Source: Chitinophagaceae bacterium (GTDB lineage: Bacteria > Bacteroidota > Bacteroidia > Chitinophagales > Chitinophagaceae). From it: a stretch of 64,000 bases of DNA. Shown piece by piece: positions 53,254 to 60,737 of this stretch. A model generated the notes under the pieces. It made no database searches. It was not told where the DNA came from and saw only the letters and a program-made list of their open reading frames with translations. Positions within the stretch are counted from its first letter, which is position 1. Each line of letters starts with the position of its first letter. Made by a program: the position numbers and the translations under genes. The stretch lies in NCBI GenBank assembly GCA_020847395.1, contig JADLCD010000138.1, positions 82,705 through 146,704 of the forward strand, in the 5' to 3' direction.

Positions 53254-53381
53254 TAGGAAAAAGTGCAAAATCGGGCGGCAGTTTTTCAAATGAACTTTAG
53301 TTTAAAGTTTTTACTTTTATGCTTCTAATCCCACCCGAACGTAAATCCCCAAACCGTTGGCGGTAATTTTAAAATAGCTTC

Positions 53382-54035
53382 ATGAATATTAAGAGTTTCA
53401 GACAGAACGCACTAAAGGCATTTATCATAGTATTTCTTGTTTTATTCCCCCATTTTGTTCCGCTGCCGTTTTATTCGTATGCTGTAGTTTGCTTAGCAGT
53501 TATTATTTTTTATTTAAGAGGATACAAAAAAACACTTCGAGACCTTGGGCTAAAACGCAATGGCTTAACTTTTCATACTTTTTTTGCCGGCATCATATCA
53601 GCTTTACTTTGGGTTGCTTTTAATAAGTGGGTTTATCATCCTTTTATAACTCACTTTTTTGTTGTGGAACCATACACTGAATATGATTTTATCAGAAATA
53701 AATTGTCAAACCTAATCATTACAATCATGGCAGCATGGATTATTGGAGGTTTTTACGAGGAAATAGTTTTCCGAGGTTTTATTCATAAAACAATTCAGGA
53801 ATGGTTTAAGAAATTCAGGTTTTCATTTTTGTTTGCGGGACTTTTGACAAGTATTTTGTTTGGAGTATATCATTGGCAACAAGGCATTTTTGGTATTGTT
53901 CCCTCCGCCCTTGGAGGATTGCTTTGGACGCTTTTATTATGGCGTTACAAAGGAAATTTATGGTATCCTATTATTTCACATGCAATTTATGACACCATTG
54001 CTTTGACGATGATTTACTTCGGAATAGTGATTTAA
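53382..54035 (+). CDS. CPBP-family intramembrane glutamic protease (CAAX-like)
   Basis: This 217-residue protein has about seven membrane segments and the full CPBP motif set: GGFYEEIVFRG (EExxxR), FGVYHW (FxxxH) and ISHAIYD (HxxxD in place of HxxxN/B). The family includes Rce1-like prenyl-protein proteases, and bacterial members linked to bacteriocin processing or immunity. It is flanked by cassette-like sequence (CAAACCGTTGGCGGTAA before the start, ACACACCAGTAGGA repeats on both sides). Confidence 0.9.
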   Translation: MNIKSFRQNALKAFIIVFLVLFPHFVPLPFYSYAVVCLAVIIFYLRGYKKTLRDLGLKRNGLTFHTFFAGIISALLWVAFNKWVYHPFITHFFVVEPYTEYDFIRNKLSNLIITIMAAWIIGGFYEEIVFRGFIHKTIQEWFKKFRFSFLFAGLLTSILFGVYHWQQGIFGIVPSALGGLLWTLLLWRYKGNLWYPIISHAIYDTIALTMIYFGIVI

Positions 54036-54115
54036 AGATTCGAGAAACGCAATTACGAAACTGTCCCATCCGCCCTTTCGGCTTCTGCTCCATACATATG
54101 CGTGGAGGCATCTAC

Positions 54116-54162
54116 TCCAATACTATTAAAATAGCATTGGAATAGACACACACCAGTAGGAG
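54116..54162. repeat. Inverted repeat and second ACACACCAGTAGGA word
   Basis: TCCAATACTA (54116-54125) faces TAGCATTGGA (54132-54141), nine of ten pairing, directly followed by GACACACACCAGTAGGAG, a near copy of the right arm of the hairpin at 53245-53258. It lies in the control region of the respiratory operon, so it could be an operator as well as a cassette boundary. Confidence 0.4.
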
Positions 54163-54313
54163 TTACCCCCCCAGCACTAATAATAACACTATTTATTTCA
54201 AAAAAAATACGAAAACGTAATTACCGCCACATTAATCTGCCGTCCTGCATTTTCCTGTATAACATCGCTATTAGTTTTACCATAGAAAGCATTGTTATTC
54301 ACGATAAAAACAA

Positions 54314-54505
54314 ATGAACATGGAAAACGATCCGCAACCGGAAATCAGGAAAGCTCCTTTTGCAAGAATGATCATGGATGATTTTATGTTATTGCTTTTC
54401 CTGGGCGTAACCATTTACGCTATTTTCTATTTGTTATGGGGCGTAATGGAACTTTCAAATTTGCCGGCCATACCGGAAGACATCAAACAGATCCTGAACA
54501 AATAA
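54314..54505 (+). CDS. Small single-helix membrane protein of the respiratory operon
   Basis: This 61-63-residue protein (start 54314 or 54320, MENDPQPE) has an N-terminal polar part with APFARMIMDDF, one hydrophobic helix (MLLLFLGVTIYAIFYLLWGVM), and a short polar tail. It resembles in size and place the small accessory subunits (CbaD/subunit IIa type) of B-family heme-copper enzymes. It begins the operon, 24 nt before subunit II. No sequence family recognised. Confidence 0.75.
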   Translation: MNMENDPQPEIRKAPFARMIMDDFMLLLFLGVTIYAIFYLLWGVMELSNLPAIPEDIKQILNK

Positions 54506-54529
54506 ATTCTTTACCCCAAAAACCTGTAT

Positions 54530-55447
54530 ATGAGTTTATTCAGCCCCGCCGAAGGATGGTTCGATAAAAAAGTATCTAAAGATGAAAAAATGTGGATGGT
54601 CATTGCGCTGCTTCTTTGTATCAGTTTGTTTGTATGGATGATTATGTGGCATGTGTACGGCAAGCAGAACCCTTCCAGCATTACTTACCGCACCAGCACC
54701 GCAGAATATGCAAAGCTGGGCGAAGCATATACCAAACAAAATATGATTGGGGTGGATAACGGTATCCCAGTGGTACGTCCCCGCCCCAACAGCGATGTTC
54801 TTATTGTAAGCGAAATGTGGAGATGGAGCCCGGTGCTGATCCTGCAAAAAGACCAGGCATATAAATTTCACATCTCCTCCAAAGATGTAATACATGGCTT
54901 TTCCATACAGCCGGTGAATATGAATTTCCAGGTATACCCGCAATACGACTATGTGCTCGAATTTAAACCTACCGAAGCCGGGGAATATAAAGTGATATGT
55001 AATGAGTTCTGCGGTATCGGGCATCATACCATGATCGGCAAAATGGTTGTGATTGAAAAAGAAGAAGACCTGAAGCAATACGGGTACGAAAATTTTAAAA
55101 AAGCGCCTGATCCGTTGCCGGAAAAAAAGAAAGAAGCACTGTCAGAAACTGAAATGGCATTACTGGGCGAACAGGTATATACGCTGAAAGGTTGCGGCGC
55201 CTGTCATAAAACAGATGGCAGCCACCAGATTGCGCCGGCATGGAACGGTCTGTTTGGCAAAGAGGAACAGGTAGTAGAGAAAGGTAAAAAGACCAGCGTT
55301 AAGGTTGACGAAACCTACATACGGGAATCTATTAAAAATCCACAGCAAAAAATAACGGTCGGTTTTGAAAATACAGTGATGCCGGTATTCCCGGTAACAG
55401 ATGATGAGATTGAACAACTGATCGCCTATATCAAAACATTAAAATAA
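54530..55447 (+). CDS. Heme-copper enzyme subunit II with CuA site and cytochrome c domain
   Basis: This 305-residue protein has one N-terminal membrane helix (~21-41), a cupredoxin domain with a complete CuA site (His122, then CNEFCGIGHHTM giving Cys157, Glu159, Cys161, His165, Met168), and a C-terminal cytochrome c domain with CGACH (222-226) and a later MPVFPV Met ligand. The CuA-cytochrome c fusion is found in B-family oxidases and CuA-type NO reductases. It accepts electrons from a soluble or membrane donor and passes them to subunit I, whose gene begins 19 nt later. Confidence 0.95.
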   Translation: MSLFSPAEGWFDKKVSKDEKMWMVIALLLCISLFVWMIMWHVYGKQNPSSITYRTSTAEYAKLGEAYTKQNMIGVDNGIPVVRPRPNSDVLIVSEMWRWSPVLILQKDQAYKFHISSKDVIHGFSIQPVNMNFQVYPQYDYVLEFKPTEAGEYKVICNEFCGIGHHTMIGKMVVIEKEEDLKQYGYENFKKAPDPLPEKKKEALSETEMALLGEQVYTLKGCGACHKTDGSHQIAPAWNGLFGKEEQVVEKGKKTSVKVDETYIRESIKNPQQKITVGFENTVMPVFPVTDDEIEQLIAYIKTLK

Positions 55448-55466
55448 TAACCCTAAAACTGGTGCT

Positions 55467-57134
55467 ATGTTTCGTACTTGCGATATAACAGGATTTAAAG
55501 TAGATCTCCGGTCGGAAAAGCTTATACGGTATAACGCGGTATTTGCCGTTATTTCATTATTGCTTGCCGTAACCGCCGCCATATTGCTGGTATTTACCCG
55601 CTATCAGCCGGTTCACCTCCTGGGCGCTGAATGGTATTACCGGCTGGTTACTTTTCACGGGTTGAATGCGCTTATTTTCTGGATCATCTTCTTCGAGATC
55701 GCCGGGCTGTATTTCGGCTCTACCGTAGTGTTGAATACCCGTTTTTGCGCTCCCAGGCTGGGATGGATAGCTTTCGGCTTAATGGTAGCCGGGTTGGTGC
55801 TTTCCAATGTAATCATCCTCATGGGTAAGGCGGATGTTATGCTCACATCGTATACACCGCTTAAAGCACACCCCTTGTATTACTTAGGCATTATCCTGTT
55901 TGCAGTTGGTGCATTGCTGGCTGTTATATTATTTTTTGGCAACCTCATGATCGCCAGGCGGGAAAAGGCTTATGGAGAAACGATGCCGCTTTTTACCTAC
56001 GGCTTAATGACGGCAGCCATCATCGCGGTTATTACACTGGCTTCAGGTGCACTTATTTATATTCCAACCTTTTTATGGTCGCTCGGGCTGATAGACAATA
56101 TTGACCCTGCCATGTATAAGCTTATCTGGTGGGGGCTGGGGCATTCTTCCCAACAGATCAACGTGGCAGCGATGGTATCCATCTGGTACATGGTATCTTT
56201 CTTATCTGTGGGCGGCACATCTATTAATGAAAGAGTATCCCGCACAGCTTTTGTGTTGTATATTCTCTTTATCTGCCTGGCATCTGCGCATCACCTGCTC
56301 ACAGACCCCGGCGTTAGCAGCGCATGGAAAGTATGGAATACCAGCTATGCCATGTACCTCGCCGTGCTTGCTTCTATGATACACGCTTTTGCCGTTCCTT
56401 CCTCATTTGAATCAGCTCAACGCAGATGGGGATACAATAAGGGATTGTTTCAATGGCTCTCAAAAGCACCCTGGGGCAATCCTGCTTTTTCTTCCATAAT
56501 ACTGGCCATCATCGGCTTTGGATTTATTGGCGGCACCACAGGTGTGATCTTTGGAATGGAGCAGACCAATATCATTGTGCATAACACCATAGCTATTCCA
56601 GGCCATTTTAAAGGAACCGTGGTCATTGGCACTACCCTTACTTTTATGGGCGTTACCTATTATCTTATCCCGCTTATCTTCAGGAGGAAGATCGTGGGCT
56701 TCGGGTTGGCCAAATGGCAGCCCTGGTTATTCTTTATAGGCATAGCGCTCCTGTCTATCTCAATGATCGTACTGGGGCAGTTAGGCGTTCCGCGCCGCCA
56801 CTGGGACTCTACCTTCTCCGGCGGCCCTTTCACTTATAATTTCAACCCGGCGGTAGACTTTTTCTGGACACTGATGATGCTGGGAGGTTCGCTGGCATTT
56901 ATATCTACCATAATATGGATACTGATCGTGGTGATCTCCGTTTTCTTTGGCCCCAAGGTAAAAGGGCCTGATGATATGCAGCTTAGCATTTCGCCATTGG
57001 CGCCCGCGGCAAAAGCACATAAAGGATTTGAAGCACCCGGCACCCTTATACTCACCATGTTGTTTTTATTGGTTTTTCTTGCGCTCTTTTTTCTGAACTG
57101 GAAATGGCTGGCGGCAACATGGAATGTGAATTAA
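55467..57134 (+). CDS. Heme-copper superfamily subunit I, probable NO reductase (eNOR-like)
   Basis: This 555-residue protein has about 13-14 membrane helices and B-family features. His64 (TFHGLNAL) is a low-spin heme ligand, CuB/FeB ligands are His226 and the pair His275-His276 (SAHHLLTDPG), and the high-spin heme ligand is His380 (IPGHF). The residue four after His226, Tyr in oxygen reductases, is Gln230 (GHSSQQ), so the His-Tyr cofactor cannot form; this is the hallmark of NO reductases within the superfamily. Two residues after His380 the usual second low-spin heme His is Lys382. Glu365 lies near the active site. The expected reaction is 2NO to N2O, inferred only. Confidence 0.85.
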   Translation: MFRTCDITGFKVDLRSEKLIRYNAVFAVISLLLAVTAAILLVFTRYQPVHLLGAEWYYRLVTFHGLNALIFWIIFFEIAGLYFGSTVVLNTRFCAPRLGWIAFGLMVAGLVLSNVIILMGKADVMLTSYTPLKAHPLYYLGIILFAVGALLAVILFFGNLMIARREKAYGETMPLFTYGLMTAAIIAVITLASGALIYIPTFLWSLGLIDNIDPAMYKLIWWGLGHSSQQINVAAMVSIWYMVSFLSVGGTSINERVSRTAFVLYILFICLASAHHLLTDPGVSSAWKVWNTSYAMYLAVLASMIHAFAVPSSFESAQRRWGYNKGLFQWLSKAPWGNPAFSSIILAIIGFGFIGGTTGVIFGMEQTNIIVHNTIAIPGHFKGTVVIGTTLTFMGVTYYLIPLIFRRKIVGFGLAKWQPWLFFIGIALLSISMIVLGQLGVPRRHWDSTFSGGPFTYNFNPAVDFFWTLMMLGGSLAFISTIIWILIVVISVFFGPKVKGPDDMQLSISPLAPAAKAHKGFEAPGTLILTMLFLLVFLALFFLNWKWLAATWNVN

Positions 57135-57172
57135 ATCCAATATCCTTGGGAAACTCTTGATTTTTTGAAACT

Positions 57173-57198
57173 AATACCGGGGTCAGCCCCCCGGTATT
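57173..57198 (+). other. Intra-operon hairpin between subunit I and SCO genes
   Basis: AATACCGGGG (57173-57182) pairs perfectly with CCCCGGTATT (57189-57198) around a 6-nt loop, with no T-run. It lies in the only long gap of the operon (79 nt) and could protect the upstream mRNA or attenuate expression of the last two genes. Confidence 0.55.
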
Positions 57199-57213
57199 AT
57201 TAACCCGATTAAA

Positions 57214-57972
57214 GTGAAATATACGTATGTATGGATAGCGTTCCTATGGTTCTTATTGAGCGGGTTCAATCTCCCCAATGAAAAAAACTTCCTCGCACAA
57301 AAAGCCGCTAACATCCGGGTATTCGATGCCACCGGCAAAACTTTCGAACTTTACTCCCTGCTGGGAAAAAAGCCGCTGATCATTTCACCGGTATACACCC
57401 GTTGCCATTCGCTTTGTGGCGTGATCAGCAACGGCGTGCAAACAGCTATTAATGACCTGGGCACACTGGGGCAGGATTTTACTATGATCAGCTTTTCTTT
57501 CGACAGCAGCGACAGGCAAACAAACCTTGCCGCCTATGAAAGCCGCTGGAAGATGGATGGCGTGAACTGGAAGACCATCTCCGCTTCAGGAGAGGGTATT
57601 CAACAATTACTGTCATCCATCGGTTATGAATATGATTATGACCCGGCATCAAAGGAGTTTAACCACCCTTCCATCCTTATTGTTTTAACGCCAAGCGGAA
57701 AAATATCAAGATTTATATACGGCGTAAATCCTTCCAAAAAAGATATAAAGCTGGCCGTAATAGAAGCCATGGCTGAAAAAACAAGACCAGGACTTTTCAA
57801 AGGCTTTTACCTGCGCTGCTTCGGTTACGACCCGGTTTTAAAAACCTATAAGCCGGATTGGCGGTTTATTATTTCCACATCGGCAGGGTTGCTGATGATC
57901 AGTCTTGTAAGCGGGTTGTTTGTAAAATCCTTTATCATTTCAAAAAACCATGATGAACCAGCATACGAATGA
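57214..57972 (+). CDS. SCO1/SenC-family copper chaperone
   Basis: This 252-residue protein starts with GTG (57214); no better ATG lies nearby and the start gives a proper signal/anchor segment. The thioredoxin-like SCO fold has the copper-binding Cys64-x3-Cys68 (YTRCHSLCGV) and His151 (FNHPSILIV). A second hydrophobic segment near 215-235 anchors the C-terminus. SCO proteins deliver copper to the CuA site, here of the subunit II two genes upstream. Its last 23 nt overlap the next gene, indicating coupling. Confidence 0.92.
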   Translation: MKYTYVWIAFLWFLLSGFNLPNEKNFLAQKAANIRVFDATGKTFELYSLLGKKPLIISPVYTRCHSLCGVISNGVQTAINDLGTLGQDFTMISFSFDSSDRQTNLAAYESRWKMDGVNWKTISASGEGIQQLLSSIGYEYDYDPASKEFNHPSILIVLTPSGKISRFIYGVNPSKKDIKLAVIEAMAEKTRPGLFKGFYLRCFGYDPVLKTYKPDWRFIISTSAGLLMISLVSGLFVKSFIISKNHDEPAYE

Positions 57973-59902
57973 TAATACAAATGTAATAAAAGAGCGTACC
58001 GGTGGGCACCGTTTTTTTCAAAGGTTGTCGTCGCCGCTTGGAAAAGTATATGGCACTAACTTAAACCCTTTATACAACCTGGGTAGTATTACCATACTGT
58101 TGTTTGTGATTGCCTGTATTTCGGGTATTTATGTTTTTATCTTTTACAACATTAACCCGCGTCATGCCTGGGACTCGGTGGAAGCAATGTCTGCCAATAT
58201 CTTTAACGGGTGGATGAGAACGATACACCGGTATTCATCAGACCTGTTGATTATTTTTATTTTACTACATCTTACGCATACATTAATAACCTCCAAATTC
58301 AAGCGGCTGGTATCATGGATCAGCGGGATAGTTTCCTTCCTGATCGTTATTATCATAGGCGTAACCGGTTTTATACTGGTATGGGATCAAAAAGCAAAGC
58401 TGACAGGCTACCTCACCGCCCGGCTTTTTTCAACGCTCCCCATCTTTGATCCTTCTATTGCCGGGGCTTTTTTAATGAATGACCTTGATACAGTAGGCGG
58501 CTTTTTTAAAGTAGCGCTGTTTGGGCATATCGCGTTTTCGCTGATAACGGTTATTGTTATCTGGATACATGTGCTGCGTATATCCAAACCCAAAATCTTC
58601 CCTCCAAAAAAGCTGATCATATATTGCGTGATCGCTTTGGGTATCATCTCTGCCCTGTTCCCTGTAAAAAGTGATCCGCCTGCGCAGGCATCCAACCTGC
58701 CCACAGAAACAACCTTTGACTGGTATTATTATTTTGGTTATTACCTGATGAAAATATTCAGCGTTAACCAAAACTGGGTGATACTGACCGGATCAGGATT
58801 ACTGCTGTGCATCATACCCTATATTATTAAAAGAAAAAACAGGGCGCCTGTTTTTATTGATCTCAACAAATGTGACGCCTGCAATCTTTGTTCTTACGAC
58901 TGCCCTTATGAGGCTATTGATATGCTTACCAGGAACGGGGAAAGAAAAGCCATTCTGTCGTTCGACAAATGTGTGGGCTGTGGTATCTGCATCGGCTCCT
59001 GCGATGAACATGCTATCAGCCATCCGCAATTTCCGCAACTGGATATGGCCCCGCGGAAGAAAGCCGATGTTACACTTTACAGTTGCAGCTATTTTCCTGA
59101 TCCGGAAGTGCCGGATAACATGGATATCGCTCACTACAGGATTCCCTGCATAGGCAGCGTAATGCCTGCGGATGTGCAGCAGATGCTGGATAATAACAGC
59201 CGTAAAGTTGCGCTCCTGAGCTGTGAAGATTGTTATTACCGCCTGGGAAAAACCTGGGCTATAAGCAGGTTCATGCGGAAAAGAGCGCCTTTGTTTTCCA
59301 AAAAATATGATGCATCCAGATTGAAACTGTTTACCATAACCCAATACAGTAAAGAAAAGCTGCTCAACTTTATTCATCAAAACGTTGAGGAGGATAAAAA
59401 GCCGGGGCAAATAGCCGTTGCTGACCATGAAAAAACCCGGACTTTTCCCGCAATATTGATCCTCACTGTTTTCTTTGCCCTCATGATCCCGTTAAGCAGT
59501 ACAATAGTGCGTTTTTTTAACCCTGCTGAAAAAACATTGTTCGTCAATTTTAAATACATCTCCACTCCCCAGGAGTATGAGCAAAACAAATCACTGGCAA
59601 AACATATGCAGTCGGCTACCCCCGTAGTAAAAAAAAGAAGCCCTGTGATGCTGAAAATATTTTCATCTCAAAACAACGCTTTGATTTTTGAAAAGGAATT
59701 TACACCAAGAGGAGTACGCCAGGATATTGCAATGTTTATCTATACACAGCTCACGCTTAAAGAAGATGCGGTAAATATTGAGCTTCAGGAAACCGCCTTT
59801 CCCGAAAAACAATACCGGCTGAATAATGTGCCGTTGAAAAAAGGGGATGGAACATTTGTGGTATTTAAAGACGATAACCTGGTGCTGGCAGGGGCAAAGT
59901 GA
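57950..59902 (+). CDS. Cytochrome b / two [4Fe-4S] ferredoxin / MvhD-like fusion protein
   Basis: This 650-residue fusion starts inside the end of the SCO gene. Residues ~45-215 form a cytochrome b N-terminal four-helix bundle with two bis-His pairs at the canonical spacing (His93/His107 and His193/His207). Further helices lie at ~222-237 and ~277-293. A 2x[4Fe-4S] ferredoxin follows (Cys308, 311, 314, 318; Cys341, 344, 347, 351), then a domain like the MvhD/heterodisulfide-reductase iron-sulfur subunit (Cys379, Cys400, Cys425-x2-Cys428). One more helix (~487-510) and a ~140-residue C-terminal domain end the protein. It probably passes electrons between the cytoplasm or quinol and the NO-reductase-like complex. 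Confidence 0.88.
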   Translation: MMNQHTNDNTNVIKERTGGHRFFQRLSSPLGKVYGTNLNPLYNLGSITILLFVIACISGIYVFIFYNINPRHAWDSVEAMSANIFNGWMRTIHRYSSDLLIIFILLHLTHTLITSKFKRLVSWISGIVSFLIVIIIGVTGFILVWDQKAKLTGYLTARLFSTLPIFDPSIAGAFLMNDLDTVGGFFKVALFGHIAFSLITVIVIWIHVLRISKPKIFPPKKLIIYCVIALGIISALFPVKSDPPAQASNLPTETTFDWYYYFGYYLMKIFSVNQNWVILTGSGLLLCIIPYIIKRKNRAPVFIDLNKCDACNLCSYDCPYEAIDMLTRNGERKAILSFDKCVGCGICIGSCDEHAISHPQFPQLDMAPRKKADVTLYSCSYFPDPEVPDNMDIAHYRIPCIGSVMPADVQQMLDNNSRKVALLSCEDCYYRLGKTWAISRFMRKRAPLFSKKYDASRLKLFTITQYSKEKLLNFIHQNVEEDKKPGQIAVADHEKTRTFPAILILTVFFALMIPLSSTIVRFFNPAEKTLFVNFKYISTPQEYEQNKSLAKHMQSATPVVKKRSPVMLKIFSSQNNALIFEKEFTPRGVRQDIAMFIYTQLTLKEDAVNIELQETAFPEKQYRLNNVPLKKGDGTFVVFKDDNLVLAGAK

Positions 59903-59910
59903 GGCAATAA

Positions 59911-59932
59911 AAAAAACCGCCAATCATGGCGG
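59911..59932 (-). terminator. Terminator of the minus-strand coiled-coil gene
   Basis: On the minus strand CCGCC-ATGATT-GGCGG runs into eight T, about 38 nt beyond the stop at 59971. It may also weakly stop the opposing respiratory operon, which ends at 59902. Confidence 0.65.
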
Positions 59933-59970
59933 CTCTGTAAATATTTTTCATAGATCAGGCGCAAATGAAA

Positions 59971-60609
59971 TTAACTATTGCGCTTTGCCTTTAATTCACC
60001 CAAAATTTTACGTTGATTTTCAACTTCCTGGGTTTGGCTTTGCTGCTTTTGTTTATTTTGCTCCAGATCATCCTGCAGGTTTTTTATCTTTTTTTCAAGA
60101 GAAGCCTGGTCTTTCACCAGGTCGTCATATTTTTTTTCTGCTTTTCTCACTGTTTCGTCCTGCTCCTTAATATCTTTCTCCAGTTTTAAAGCATTAGCAT
60201 TAGAAGTTACCAGCCCATGAAAACCATCTGCCATCAACATATCTCCGGAAAACGGCACCGGCGTGGCATTATCATTGGGTTTGCTTGCAAAAAAATATAC
60301 GATGCTTGATTCTTTTTCTTTCCTGCTTTTTCTTTCTGTTTTTACATATACATCGCAAACTTCATCTGCAATTGATGGATCATTTACATTTTTGAAAACA
60401 AGCCAGCCTTTACTTTCAGAAGATTTGTACCCTGACTTTAGCATTTTATCCTTTATAGCCTGTTCCACGATATCGGGATCCTGCCCAACTTCCATGGTTT
60501 TAACAGTACGCTTTATTTTATTGAACTCAATTTCGCCATCAGATACCTGGGCGCTAACAAATAATACGAGGCATATTTGTGTAAGAAGAAGTAAAAATAA
60601 TTTTCTCAT
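59971..60609 (-). CDS. Secreted coiled-coil protein of unknown function
   Basis: This 212-residue protein has a signal peptide (MRKLFLLLLTQICLVLFVSA) and an alpha/beta domain of about 110 residues (SDGEIEFNKIKRTVKTMEVG ... VYFFASKPNDN). A C-terminal charged coiled coil (~145-212, KDIKEQDETVRKAEKKYDDL onward) follows. I recognise no family. It is likely periplasmic. Single gene, convergent with the respiratory operon and divergent from the flippase. Confidence 0.75.
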   Translation of the reverse strand: MRKLFLLLLTQICLVLFVSAQVSDGEIEFNKIKRTVKTMEVGQDPDIVEQAIKDKMLKSGYKSSESKGWLVFKNVNDPSIADEVCDVYVKTERKSRKEKESSIVYFFASKPNDNATPVPFSGDMLMADGFHGLVTSNANALKLEKDIKEQDETVRKAEKKYDDLVKDQASLEKKIKNLQDDLEQNKQKQQSQTQEVENQRKILGELKAKRNS

Positions 60610-60712
60610 AGCTATAATATTTTATACAGACTGCAAATTATCTAACATTGGTTGCATAGCAGTAAAAAAAATTTGATTTTAGCAGTTATAGATACTTTCT
60701 TTTACGAACACG

Positions 60713-60720
60713 TATTTTTG
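60713..60720 (+). promoter_or_regulatory. -7 promoter element TATTTTTG for the flippase operon
   Basis: TATTTTTG fits TAnnTTTG, 17 nt before the TTG start at 60738, giving a short leader. The -33 part is not clear. Confidence 0.45.
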
Positions 60721-60737
60721 TTGTTTAAACCCCGGTT

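Noticed and set aside
52443..53381. Classical integron attC sites around the cassette-like genes
   Set aside because: The GTTGGCGG words do not fit GTTRRRY/RYYYAAC cores, and no integrase gene is present in the window.
54530..57134. Ordinary B-type (ba3-like) cytochrome c oxidase
   Set aside because: Subunit II would fit, but subunit I lacks the active-site Tyr (Gln230), which oxygen reductases need.
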